Assembly: GCA_028871595.1 (NCBI GenBank)
Contig: JAGWMT010000098.1
Coordinates: forward strand, 1-10,284
Length of the DNA: 10,284 nucleotides
From: Elusimicrobiota bacterium
GTDB lineage: Bacteria; Elusimicrobiota; Elusimicrobia; UBA1565; UBA9628
Direction: 5' to 3'
The notes under the pieces: generated by a model
Database searches by the model: none
The model's input: the letters and a program-made list of their open reading frames with translations, nothing else
What the model was told of the DNA's origin: nothing
Shown here: positions 1 to 6,311 of the stretch, piece by piece
Layout: each line of letters starts with the position of its first letter
How positions within the stretch are numbered: the first letter of the stretch is position 1
Made by a program: the position numbers and the translations under genes

Positions 1-273
1 CCCGCCGCTTTGACCGCGAAAGTCGAGGAGTTATTGTCGTCGCCGTCGCGCCTGGCGTCGATGCGCCGCAAGGCAAAGGCGCTGGGCCGGCCTCGCGCCG
101 CTTTCGCGGTCGCGCGTCAGGCTCTGGAGGCGTCCCGGGGGCGTTTCCAGGCCGCGGCGAGCAGCGACAGCGCGCTTGCCGCGGCGACGGTCCCGGTCCT
201 GACCAGCCACTGGGTCGTGCCCGGGCTCCAGATCAGCCAGGCGCTGGCTCCCGAGGCCGCGACGGCCAGGTAA
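1..273 (+). CDS. C-terminal end of a MurG/GT28-like glycosyltransferase (5' end outside window)
   Basis: The frame is open from base 1 to a TAA at 271-273, so only the last 90 residues are present. The first ~40 residues (L-T-A-K-V-E-E-L-L, then R-L-A-S-M, then G-R-P-R-A-A) have the helix pattern that closes MurG and GT28-type diacylglycerol glycosyltransferases: an amphipathic segment, an 'xxM' helix and a 'GRPxAA' helix. These enzymes transfer a sugar from a nucleotide donor at the cytoplasmic membrane face. The catalytic parts lie outside the window, so donor and acceptor cannot be inferred. Residues after ~45 are low-complexity Ala/Ser-rich and lie antisense to the next gene, a 157-nt tail-to-tail overlap. 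No earlier in-frame stop exists, so if the frame is real the overlap is real. Family assignment rests on a short tail and is tentative. Confidence 0.5.
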   Translation, partial: PAALTAKVEELLSSPSRLASMRRKAKALGRPRAAFAVARQALEASRGRFQAAASSDSALAAATVPVLTSHWVVPGLQISQALAPEAATAR

Positions 274-680
274 TAATCGACCGGAAAACCGAACAGTTTC
301 CGGCGGAACCACGGAATCGGCGTCGCGCGGAACTTTTCCAGGCCCCAGGCGGGGTTCCAGGCGAACCACTGCAAGTCCCACACCGCCGTCGTCAGCAGGT
401 AGGACGACGCGCACTTCGCCCAAAGCTCGCGCGAGAAGCCCGCGTAGACCAGCGGGAGGTGGAACATGGCGATCAGGAAAAGCGACAGCCACAGATGGTA
501 GCCGGTGACCGCCTTGCCGTTGGTCAGCGCTCGGAACCACTCGGGCTCCCAGCGCCAGGTCGGCAAACCTTCCGCCCAGCCGCGTTCGCCCTCGATCTCG
601 ATCTCCACCTTGGCGAGGAGCCAGCACAACGCGAATAAATATATTCCTTCCCGCGCGGCTTGAAGATTCGGGCCGTTCAC
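117..680 (-). CDS. Uncharacterised integral membrane protein (187 aa)
   Basis: Starts at GTG (680-678) and ends at TGA (119-117). It is rich in Trp and aromatic residues, with hydrophobic segments near residues 10-24, 62-81, 91-108, 133-150 and 160-178, suggesting four or five membrane spans. Conserved-looking polar landmarks are E-I-E-I-E-G-E-R-G-W (27-35), L-P-T-W-R (39-43), T-G-Y-H-x-W (59-64), W-N-P-A-W-G-L (108-114) and G-F-P-V-D-Y-Y (131-137). They resemble a widespread bacterial family of unknown function whose members carry 'EGxxGWAxxLPTWR' and 'TGYHxW'. I know no assigned role. The GTG is favoured because TACAAT at 692-687 leaves exactly 6 nt before it, predicting a leaderless mRNA. 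The gene is divergent from the thioredoxin lipoprotein at 728 (47-nt spacer), and its 3' end overlaps the upstream glycosyltransferase frame. Confidence 0.8.
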   Translation of the reverse strand: MNGPNLQAAREGIYLFALCWLLAKVEIEIEGERGWAEGLPTWRWEPEWFRALTNGKAVTGYHLWLSLFLIAMFHLPLVYAGFSRELWAKCASSYLLTTAVWDLQWFAWNPAWGLEKFRATPIPWFRRKLFGFPVDYYLAVAASGASAWLIWSPGTTQWLVRTGTVAAASALSLLAAAWKRPRDASRA

Positions 681-686
681 GGGAGC

Positions 687-692
687 ATTGTA
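687..692 (-). promoter_or_regulatory. -10 box TACAAT for the membrane-protein gene, leaderless geometry
   Basis: Reading the minus strand, TACAAT is followed by GCTCCC (6 nt) and then the GTG start at 680. With normal initiation about 7 nt past the -10 box, the G of the start codon is the first transcribed base. No Shine-Dalgarno sequence lies between. No convincing -35 is seen at 17 nt. Confidence 0.6.
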
Positions 693-712
693 GTTATTCC
701 ATATGACGCTCG

Positions 713-721
713 TGCTACAAT
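713..721 (+). promoter_or_regulatory. Extended -10 box TGC-TACAAT for the thioredoxin lipoprotein gene
   Basis: TGC at 713-715 directly precedes TACAAT at 716-721, and 6 nt later comes the ATG at 728. This matches the extended -10 type (TGn-TAnnnT), which needs no strong -35; none is visible at 17 nt. The predicted transcript begins at the ATG. Confidence 0.62.
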
Positions 722-727
722 CGGCCG

Positions 728-1234
728 ATGCGGCTCGCGTTCCTCGTCTTCACGTCCCTTCTCGTCCTCGCCTGCGGTCGCTCGCGGCCGCTCCTGCCGG
801 CCCCGGACGTGGGAGTCGCCCGGTTGCTGCAGGCGCCGCGGACCTCGCTCGGAGCCTTGTCCGAGTTGCGCGGGAAGGTGGTCGTCCTCGACTTCTGGGC
901 GACGTGGTGCCGTCCCTGCGTGGAGACCATCCCGCATCTCAACAAGATGGCGGAAGAATTCGCGGGCAAGCCCGTCGTGTTCCTGTCGGTCACCAACGAC
1001 GACCCGGCGACGGTCGAGCGCTTTCTGCTGGCGCACCCGATGAAGCCGTGGATCGGGCTGGACCCGGACGACGTCATGGGACGCGCCTTCGGCGTGCGCG
1101 AGATCCCTCAGACCTTCGTCATCGATCCTTACGGGCGCATCAGCCTGCGGATCAGCCCCAGCTTTCTGTACGCCTCCGACATCCAGGACGCTCTCGACGC
1201 CAAAGCGCCCCCGCCGGCTCCGAAGAAAAGCTAG
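728..1234 (+). CDS. TlpA/ResA-family thiol-disulfide oxidoreductase, lipoprotein
   Basis: A 168-aa thioredoxin-fold protein. The N-terminus is a short lipoprotein signal peptide with lipobox L-V-L-A-C, so Cys16 would be lipidated and the protein anchored on the outer face of a membrane. The redox motif is W-C-R-P-C at 60-64 (Cys61, Cys64), preceded by V-V-L-D-F-W-A-T. The cis-proline is in I-P-Q-T-F (Pro127), followed by V-I-D-P-Y-G-R. This is the standard TlpA/ResA/AhpC-TSA layout at normal length. Family members reduce disulfides in exported proteins, often during cytochrome c maturation, but no cytochrome genes are nearby, so the partner is unknown. The ATG at 728 is supported by the lipobox spacing and the -10 box 6 nt upstream. 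Its stop lies 1 nt from the stop of the convergent symporter gene. Confidence 0.9.
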   Translation: MRLAFLVFTSLLVLACGRSRPLLPAPDVGVARLLQAPRTSLGALSELRGKVVVLDFWATWCRPCVETIPHLNKMAEEFAGKPVVFLSVTNDDPATVERFLLAHPMKPWIGLDPDDVMGRAFGVREIPQTFVIDPYGRISLRISPSFLYASDIQDALDAKAPPPAPKKS

Positions 1235-1235
1235 C

Positions 1236-2750
1236 TCAGTTTTCCTTCATGAGCCAGCACCCGGCCGGGACGGCCAGGGCGCCGAAGATCACGTACAGGC
1301 GCCAGTACGTCGAATGCAGCTGGGACCAGAAGGCCAGCGGGCGGGACGCGTCGTTGAGGTGCCACGCCGCCATGCCCAGGGCGAAGGTGAGCACGGTGCA
1401 GCCCAGCATGAGCCCCAGGACCTTGCGCCCGTCCACCTTCCAATCGGTCATCGTGGCCACCACGGTGGTGCCCAGCAGCGGGCCGTAGGTGAAGGCGACC
1501 ATCCGGAACGCCAGCCACAGCAGGTTGTCGAGGCTGCGCATCAGCAGGGCGAAGATCACGAACAGAATTCCGAAGAAGACGAAGAACCGCTTCGAGGAAC
1601 GGACCAAAGACGCTTCGTCGGCGCCCTTCGAGAAATACGGCTTGTAGAAGTCCACGGTGAAGGCCGTGGTCAGCGACGCCAGCGCGGAATCGGAACTGCC
1701 CATCGCCGCCGCCGCGACGGCGGCCAGCAGAAGTCCGCGCAGGCCGGGGGGCATCGTGTTCAGGATGAAGCGCGGGAAGATGAAGTCGTTGTCGGTCATG
1801 CCCGCGATCAGCGCCGGGTGCACCTTGGCGTAGGCGTACAGGCCGACGCCGATGAACAGGAACAGGCCCGAGATCGGCACGGAGACCAGGCCGGAGATGA
1901 TCATGCTCCAGCGCGCCTTCTTCTCGTCGTTGCAGGCCAGCAGGCGCTGGACCATGTCCTGATCGGTGCCGTAGGCCGCCGACGAGTTGAAGAAGCCCCA
2001 GATGGCCAGCAGGAAGAACAGCCCCAGGTTCGCGGGCTTGAGCAGTTCCAGGAAGTTGAACTTGTCGTAAACGGTCCCGTCCGGCTTCACCGCGTGGCGG
2101 CCGGCTTCCACGATGGCCGGGAAGCCCCCGGGCACGTGCGCCGCGATATAAAACAGGGCGATCACCCCGCCCCCGATCAGCAGGCAGAACTGCATCAGGT
2201 CGGTCCAGGCGATGGCGTGGCCGCCGCCGGCGGTCGTATAGAGGAGAATTGCGGCGACGGTGGCGATCACGCAGACGGGAAAGGACAGGCTGCCGCCGGA
2301 GACGACCTCCAGCACCTTGGCGATCGCCACGATGCGCACCGTGGCGGCGAGCGTCCGGGTCAGGATGAAGTAGCCGGAGCAGGCGGAGCGGACCGTGCGC
2401 CCCATCTTGCGTTCGATCGCCTCGTAGATCGAGGTGACCTTGTGGCGCTGGTAGAAAGGCAGCAGGATCAGCGCCACGAACACCGCGGCGGCGATGTCGC
2501 CCACGTTGCTGAACATGTAGCGGAAGTCGCCGCCGTAGCCCTCGGACGGGGTGCCCACGAAGGTCAAGGCGGAGATGCAGGTGGCCAGGAAGCTGGCGGT
2601 GGTCACCAGCCAGGGGATCGAGCGGCCGGCCAGGAAGTACTCGTCGGTGGTCTGCGCCTTCTTGCGCGCGGCGTACCAGCCGATGAAGGCCAGCGCGGCG
2701 CAGTAAATCAGGAGAACCGACGTGTCGAGAGCGCCGAGACCGCCGTTCAT
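1236..2750 (-). CDS. Sodium:solute symporter (SSS family)
   Basis: A 504-aa polytopic protein of normal length for the SSS/SGLT family (TC 2.A.21), which couples Na+ entry to uptake of a sugar, amino acid, carboxylate or similar solute. It opens with a periplasmic N-terminus, a first span (11-27) and the family's D-E-Y-F-L-A-G-R-S (36-44). Further landmarks are T-S-I-Y-E-A-I-E-R (106-114), A-Y-G-T-D-Q-D-M-V-Q-R (259-269) and G-S-S-D-S-A-L-A-S-L (351-360), whose Ser352-Ser353 match the serine pair of the Na2 site in vSGLT. Substrate cannot be told. The frame stays open upstream to ~2930, but ATG 2750 is the right start: it overlaps the rsgA stop as ATGA and is preceded by GGAG 8 nt upstream (2759-2762). 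It is therefore translationally coupled to rsgA and has no promoter of its own that I can see. Confidence 0.92.
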   Translation of the reverse strand: MNGGLGALDTSVLLIYCAALAFIGWYAARKKAQTTDEYFLAGRSIPWLVTTASFLATCISALTFVGTPSEGYGGDFRYMFSNVGDIAAAVFVALILLPFYQRHKVTSIYEAIERKMGRTVRSACSGYFILTRTLAATVRIVAIAKVLEVVSGGSLSFPVCVIATVAAILLYTTAGGGHAIAWTDLMQFCLLIGGGVIALFYIAAHVPGGFPAIVEAGRHAVKPDGTVYDKFNFLELLKPANLGLFFLLAIWGFFNSSAAYGTDQDMVQRLLACNDEKKARWSMIISGLVSVPISGLFLFIGVGLYAYAKVHPALIAGMTDNDFIFPRFILNTMPPGLRGLLLAAVAAAAMGSSDSALASLTTAFTVDFYKPYFSKGADEASLVRSSKRFFVFFGILFVIFALLMRSLDNLLWLAFRMVAFTYGPLLGTTVVATMTDWKVDGRKVLGLMLGCTVLTFALGMAAWHLNDASRPLAFWSQLHSTYWRLYVIFGALAVPAGCWLMKEN

Positions 2751-3775
2751 CGTCCGGTCTCCGGCGGGTTCTGCCAGTTCTTCTTCATCTCGCGCGTCCT
2801 CCTTATCTCCAGTTCGTCCATCAGCTTGCGCCACGCCGCCAGGCGCTCCGCGGTCACGGCTCCGGAAGCGATTCCGGCCTTCACGGCGCAGCCCGGCTCG
2901 GTGTCGTGGAAGCAGTCCTTGAAGCGGCACGAAGCCGCCAGCGCGTCGATCTCGTCAAAGGTCAGCGCCGCTCCGCGCTCCGTGTCCCACATCTCCATCA
3001 CGCGCATGCCGGGCGTGTCCAGAAGAACCCCGCCGCCGGGCAGCAGGAACAGCTCGCGGTGGGTGGTGGTGTGCCGGCCGCGCTCGTCGGAAGCGCGCGT
3101 GGCCGCCGTCCGGATGTTCTTCGTTCCGAGAAGCAGGTTGACCAAGGTGGATTTGCCCACGCCCGAGGTGCCGACGAATCCGACCGTGCGCCCGGGCTTG
3201 ATCCAGGCGGACAAGGCCTCCGCGCCGGTCCCGACGGCGGCGCTGAGGGTCAGGACCGGCGCGCCGGAGGCCACCGCCTTCGCCTCGGCCAAATAGGGCG
3301 CGGGATCGGGACAGGCGTCGAGTTTGTTGAGGAGAAGAACGGTTTCGGCGCCGCTTTCGCGGCACACCATGAGGAAACGCTCCAGGCGGCGCGCGTTGAA
3401 ATCGTTGTTCAGGGCGGTCATGACGAAGACCACGTCCAGGTTCGCCGCGATCACCTGCTCCTCGATCGCCTCCCCGGCGGTCTTGCGGGAAAGCTTGGAG
3501 CGCCGGGGGAGGATCCCCCGGACGGTCATCGCGCGTTCGCCGGCGACGGGCTCGACGGCCAGCCAATCCCCGACCGAGGGGAGTTCCCCGCGGCCCGCGG
3601 CCTTATGGCGCATGGCGCCGGTGGTGCGCGCGGCGCGGACGCCGTCGGCCGTCATGACGCCGAACTGGCCGCGCTGCTCCTCGACGACGCGCGCGGGCGA
3701 TAGGCCGCTCCCGGGCTGCGCGGCGAAAGCCGCGGCCCAGCGCTCGTCCCAGCCCCAATCCTCCAGTCGCGGCAC
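2747..3775 (-). CDS. rsgA: Ribosome small-subunit assembly GTPase RsgA (YjeQ/YloQ)
   Basis: 342 aa with the circularly permuted GTPase order diagnostic of RsgA. An OB-fold region (about 25-95, with S-V-G-D-W at 67-71) comes first. Then G4 N-K-L-D (150-153), G5 S-A-A (178-180), the P-loop G-T-S-G-V-G-K-S-T (202-210), a switch R-G-R-H-T-T-T-H-R (232-240) and G3 D-T-P-G (253-256). The C-terminal zinc site is Cys283, Cys288, His290, Cys296 within C-R-F-K-D-C-F-H...E-P-G-C. RsgA binds the 30S decoding region late in assembly and hydrolyses GTP to release maturation factors. The start is GTG 3775, chosen because TGC-TAGAAT ends exactly 6 nt upstream. The TGA overlaps the symporter ATG, which is an unusual operon partner for RsgA. 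The gene appears intact. Confidence 0.96.
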   Translation of the reverse strand: MPRLEDWGWDERWAAAFAAQPGSGLSPARVVEEQRGQFGVMTADGVRAARTTGAMRHKAAGRGELPSVGDWLAVEPVAGERAMTVRGILPRRSKLSRKTAGEAIEEQVIAANLDVVFVMTALNNDFNARRLERFLMVCRESGAETVLLLNKLDACPDPAPYLAEAKAVASGAPVLTLSAAVGTGAEALSAWIKPGRTVGFVGTSGVGKSTLVNLLLGTKNIRTAATRASDERGRHTTTHRELFLLPGGGVLLDTPGMRVMEMWDTERGAALTFDEIDALAASCRFKDCFHDTEPGCAVKAGIASGAVTAERLAAWRKLMDELEIRRTREMKKNWQNPPETGR

Positions 3776-3781
3776 CCGGCG

Positions 3782-3790
3782 ATTCTAGCA
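3782..3790 (-). promoter_or_regulatory. Extended -10 box TGC-TAGAAT for rsgA
   Basis: On the minus strand TGC (3790-3788) precedes TAGAAT (3787-3782), then CGCCGG (6 nt) and the GTG start at 3775. A -35 at 17 nt would read GTCCCG, which is poor, so the extended -10 probably carries the promoter. A leaderless rsgA mRNA is predicted. Confidence 0.62.
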
Positions 3791-3794
3791 GAAC

Positions 3795-3836
3795 GCGTCC
3801 GCTTCGGGACGCCCCCCTGGACGGGAGCGCGGACGC
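3795..3836. repeat. GC-rich inverted repeats between divergent rsgA and zinc-ribbon promoters
   Basis: GCGTCCGC (3795-3802) is matched perfectly by GCGGACGC (3829-3836), 26 nt apart. A nested alternative hairpin pairs GCGTCC (3795-3800) with GGACGC (3807-3812) across a 6-nt loop. Both lie in the 77-nt spacer between the two divergent -10 boxes, so the arms could be a shared operator rather than a transcript structure: if both transcripts start at their start codons, neither includes this DNA. Short GC-rich repeats can arise by chance in such DNA. Confidence 0.4.
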
Positions 3837-3846
3837 CTGCTAATAT
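3818..3846 (+). promoter_or_regulatory. Promoter of the zinc-ribbon gene: TGGACG, 17 nt, TAATAT
   Basis: TGGACG (3818-3823) matches 4 of 6 bases of the -35 consensus and lies 17 nt before TAATAT (3841-3846), which is also preceded by TGC (3838-3840). The -10 ends 6 nt before GTG 3853. A GGAGGTG Shine-Dalgarno-like run (3849-3855) overlaps that GTG and lies 6 nt before ATG 3862, so two start choices compete. Confidence 0.6.
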
Positions 3847-3852
3847 TCGGAG

Positions 3853-4644
3853 GTGAACAAGATGGACTGCGTCGGCTGCGGAAAGCCCATGGACGCCGTC
3901 GTCGGCGTTTGCCCGTCCTGCGGACGCCCCAACGACGAGAATGAGATCGAGTACGCGCTGGGCCAGGAGAAGCGGGATAAGCTGGCGGCGCGGGCGCGCG
4001 TGAGCCGCCTCATTTCCTGGGGAGTCATTTTGGTTGTGGCGCTCATTCTCTTCGTCGGTCGCGGAGCCCTGATGGGAGCCTACCGCACGTGGAAGGCTCA
4101 GTTCGACCGCAGGTTGGACCAGGTGTCCGACGGCATCGGCCAGGCCCCGCCCGGCGCCGTTCCCGTCGTCGTCTCAAGCACGTCGGCTTCCGCCTTGGGG
4201 ATACCGTCGGGCGATGTCGTCCGCCTCTCCACGGCCATCGCCTATTCGCCGCCCGTGGAGCCGGTCCCGGCGGAAAACCAATGGGTTCTGGCCGGGCGCA
4301 CGCTCGACTTGAAAACCTTGAAGCCCTTGGGGCACGTGCAGCTGCATTTCCGGACGAAAAATTCGGACTTCTTCGCGGAATCTGACGTGCGCGGCGAGGT
4401 CCGCGTCCTCCTTTCCCGGGGCGAACCCGACGGCTACACGGTGCACATCTCCTCGCCGCCGTACGCGCCGTTGGCGCTGTGCGACCCGGACATCCCCTAC
4501 GCGGATTTGTCGGCTTCCGATCGCGCCCAACTCATCGGGATGGCGCTGGATGGGGACGGGCCCGTGTCCCACGTGGTCGAACCGGACATCAACGACCCGC
4601 CGCGCGTGCATCGCGATCTGTTCTTCGCGCCGCGCGAACGTTAG
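3853..4644 (+). CDS. Zinc-ribbon membrane protein with carboxypeptidase-regulatory-like domain
   Basis: 263 aa. The N-terminus carries a zinc ribbon, C-V-G-C (6-9) and C-P-S-C (20-23), followed by a charged linker and one membrane span near residues 53-69. The zinc ribbon should be cytoplasmic and residues 70-263 outside. Residues about 145-210 (L-A-G-R-T-L-D, P-L-G-H-V-Q-L-H-F, S-D-V-R-G-E-V-R-V, Y-T-V-H-I-S-S-P-P-Y) resemble the beta-sandwich of carboxypeptidase-regulatory-like/transthyretin-fold repeats, which usually bind or decorate other surface proteins. The specific function is unknown. GTG 3853 fits the leaderless pattern; ATG 3862 (removing three residues, M-N-K) fits the GGAGGTG Shine-Dalgarno run. 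Both keep the zinc ribbon. It is divergent from rsgA. Its TAG shares 3 nt with the TAA of the convergent quinone reductase gene. Confidence 0.82.
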   Translation: MNKMDCVGCGKPMDAVVGVCPSCGRPNDENEIEYALGQEKRDKLAARARVSRLISWGVILVVALILFVGRGALMGAYRTWKAQFDRRLDQVSDGIGQAPPGAVPVVVSSTSASALGIPSGDVVRLSTAIAYSPPVEPVPAENQWVLAGRTLDLKTLKPLGHVQLHFRTKNSDFFAESDVRGEVRVLLSRGEPDGYTVHISSPPYAPLALCDPDIPYADLSASDRAQLIGMALDGDGPVSHVVEPDINDPPRVHRDLFFAPRER

Positions 4645-5603
4645 GGAATCAGCACGATCTTGCCGCGGGCGCCGGAAGCGAGGATCGCTTCGTGCGCCTT
4701 CGCGGCGTCGGCCAGGGCGAAGCTCCGGCCGATCAGGGGCTTGAGGGTTCCATCCGCGAGCCCTTTGCCGAGAGACGCGTGCACCGCCGCGCGGTCCGCG
4801 TCGTTCATGTTCCAGAGGCTCATGCCCAGGATGGACGCGTCCTTGGTCATCGCCGCGCGCGGATCGATGGCGACGGGGCCGCGGCTGCCGACGACGACGA
4901 CGCGTCCGCCGGGGGCGGCCAGCGCCAGGTCCCCGGGAAGATTGATATTGGCCAGCATCTCGACGATCACGTCCGCGCCCTTCCCGGCGGTCGCTTTCAG
5001 GATCTCGTCGCGGTAGCCGGGGGCGCGGTGATCGAAGGCGAAATGGACGCCCAGCGATTTCACGAAGGCCGCGCCGTCCGCCCCGCCGCCGGTGCCGATC
5101 ACCTTGAGTCCCGCCGCGACGGCGAGCTGCGCCGCCGCCACGCCGACGCCGCCGGTGGCGCCGTGGATCAGGACGGTCTCGCCTTTCTTCGCGCCGCCGC
5201 GGTGGAACAGCGCGCGGTGGGCGGTTCCATAGGGGACTCCGAGCGCCGCCCCCTGTTCGAAGGAAAGATTCGCGGGGAGGGGGAACGCCCGGGACGCGTC
5301 CACGACGGCCTTCTCGGCATAGGCGCCGCCGGCGGTTCCGTAAACGTAGACGCGGTCGCCGGGCTTGAACGCCGTCACGCCTTCGCCGACGGATTCCACC
5401 AAGCCGGCGGCGTCCGTGCCCGGAGTGAATGGGAGCGCCGGAATGCGGGGGTAGGTCCCCGCGCGGATATATGTCTCCACCGGGTTCACGCCGGCCGCCT
5501 TCACCGCGACGAGGACCTGCCCCGCGCCGGGAACCGGCGCGGGGACTTCCTCGACGCGGAGGACTTCGGGGCCCCCGAAAGCGCGGACGAGGACGGCTTT
5601 CAT
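4641..5603 (-). CDS. Zeta-crystallin-type NADPH:quinone oxidoreductase (MDR superfamily)
   Basis: 320 aa, normal length for a zinc-free medium-chain dehydrogenase/reductase. The N-terminal GroES-like domain contains G-V-N-P-V-E-T-Y-I-R-A-G-T-Y (38-51) and P-F-T-P-G-T-D (58-64). The Rossmann domain has the nucleotide loop H-G-A-T-G-G-V-G (147-154), and later E-M-L-A-N-I-N-L (215-222) and G-G-R-V-V-V-V-G-S-R-G (232-242). These stretches are close to the vertebrate zeta-crystallin/CRYZ subgroup, which reduces quinones with NADPH by one-electron transfer and binds AU-rich RNA. The family's zinc ligands are absent, as expected. ATG 5603 is 5 nt after the nitroreductase stop with no clear Shine-Dalgarno sequence, so translation is probably coupled. 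It is the last gene of the Rrf2 redox unit. An in-frame extension up to 6158 is antisense-frame noise across the nitroreductase gene. Confidence 0.93.
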   Translation of the reverse strand: MKAVLVRAFGGPEVLRVEEVPAPVPGAGQVLVAVKAAGVNPVETYIRAGTYPRIPALPFTPGTDAAGLVESVGEGVTAFKPGDRVYVYGTAGGAYAEKAVVDASRAFPLPANLSFEQGAALGVPYGTAHRALFHRGGAKKGETVLIHGATGGVGVAAAQLAVAAGLKVIGTGGGADGAAFVKSLGVHFAFDHRAPGYRDEILKATAGKGADVIVEMLANINLPGDLALAAPGGRVVVVGSRGPVAIDPRAAMTKDASILGMSLWNMNDADRAAVHASLGKGLADGTLKPLIGRSFALADAAKAHEAILASGARGKIVLIP

Positions 5604-5608
5604 CGGAT

Positions 5609-6274
5609 TTAGAGAGTCTCGATGACTTCGGTCTTTGGGAAGCGCACCTTCAACTGCGAAGCGGCCGCGTCGTCGGCCGCCCTCACGCCGGCGGTCGCCA
5701 CGACCACGGCGTTGTAGCCCTTGGCCGTCAGCCCCAGGATCTCGTCGTACTTGTCCTTGTCGAACCCCTCCATGGGGCAGGCGTCCACGCCCAGCGCCGC
5801 CGCCGTCGAGAGGAACACGCCCAGGGCGATGTAGACCTGGCGGATCAGCCAGGCGGCGACCTTCTCCGGCGGCAGGGAGGCCGAGGCCAGCATCATCTTC
5901 TTGTAGCTCTCGAGAGCCTCCTTCGGCAGGCGGCGCACCTCGGCGATGCGCTCGATGAAGCGCTCCACGTCGGCGGCGCCGAAGTCCTTCTTGACCGCGA
6001 ACACCACCAGCTTGTGCGCGTCCGTGATCTGGGTCTGCTCCCACGAAGCGGACTTGAGCTTCGCGCGCAGCGCGGGATTCTCCACGACGAAAAATTTCCA
6101 GGGCTGGAGTCCGTAGGAGGACGGGGAAAGCACGAGCGCCTCTTCCAAGGCGGTCCAAACCGCGGCGGGGATCTGGCCGGCGGGGTCGAACTTCTTGACG
6201 GCGTAGCGGCGGCGGAGGGACGCGACCAGGGCGTCCGGGGTGGCGGCGGCGTTGGCGGTGGCGGTGATGCTCAT
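5609..6274 (-). CDS. NfsB-like NAD(P)H-dependent FMN nitroreductase
   Basis: 221 aa, typical of the nitroreductase family (homodimeric, FMN-bound, cytoplasmic), whose members reduce nitroaromatics, quinones or similar acceptors by two-electron steps. Visible landmarks are the N-terminal FMN-binding R-R-R-Y-A-V-K-K-F-D (21-30), S-P-S-S-Y-G-L-Q-P-W-K (50-60) where NfsB has SPSSTNSQPW, Q-V-Y-I-A-L-G-V-F-L (146-155), and A-L-G-V-D-A-C-P-M-E-G-F-D (160-172) followed by K-G-Y-N-A-V-V-V (185-192). The layout follows E. coli NfsB closely. ATG 6274 is fixed by an AGGAGAGG Shine-Dalgarno sequence with a 6-nt spacer. It sits 37 nt downstream of the Rrf2 regulator gene and 5 nt upstream of the quinone reductase gene, consistent with one electrophile/quinone-response operon. 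The natural substrate is not determinable. Confidence 0.93.
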   Translation of the reverse strand: MSITATANAAATPDALVASLRRRYAVKKFDPAGQIPAAVWTALEEALVLSPSSYGLQPWKFFVVENPALRAKLKSASWEQTQITDAHKLVVFAVKKDFGAADVERFIERIAEVRRLPKEALESYKKMMLASASLPPEKVAAWLIRQVYIALGVFLSTAAALGVDACPMEGFDKDKYDEILGLTAKGYNAVVVATAGVRAADDAAASQLKVRFPKTEVIETL

Positions 6275-6280
6275 TGGGAA

Positions 6281-6288
6281 CCTCTCCT
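6281..6288 (-). promoter_or_regulatory. Shine-Dalgarno sequence AGGAGAGG of the nitroreductase gene
   Basis: AGGAGAGG on the minus strand, 6 nt before ATG 6274. It shows that this organism uses Shine-Dalgarno initiation for an operon-internal gene, in contrast to the leaderless-looking first genes of transcription units. Confidence 0.8.
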
Positions 6289-6300
6289 GTTACATATATG
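6289..6300. promoter_or_regulatory. Candidate Rrf2 operator GTTACAT in the nitroreductase leader
   Basis: GTTACAT (6289-6295) runs into a CATATATG palindrome (6293-6300) just upstream of the nitroreductase Shine-Dalgarno sequence. The same 7-mer occurs on the opposite strand at 6739-6733, on the rrf2 transcription start. Co-occurrence at the two control points of one redox unit suggests a regulator site. It is a short match, seen only twice here. Confidence 0.4.
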
Positions 6301-6311
6301 AACGATAAAAA

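Noticed and set aside
31..627. A 198-codon minus-strand frame
   Set aside because: It overlaps the membrane-protein gene in another frame and has Arg/Pro/Gly-rich low-complexity composition; the 117-680 frame has membrane spans and a matching promoter.
2751..2930. N-terminal extension of the symporter to 2930
   Set aside because: The extra 60 residues lie inside rsgA coding sequence, are highly charged and precede the normal first membrane span; the ATGA overlap start fits better.
1314..3296. A 660-codon plus-strand open frame
   Set aside because: It is antisense to the symporter and RsgA genes, which have strong family motifs. Its product is a Gln/Gly/Ala/Arg-rich string with no recognisable domain, typical of shadow frames in GC-rich DNA.
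4479..6301. Long plus-strand open frames (4479-5612 and 5429-6301)
   Set aside because: Both are antisense to the quinone reductase and nitroreductase genes and give low-complexity Arg/Gly-rich products with no motifs.
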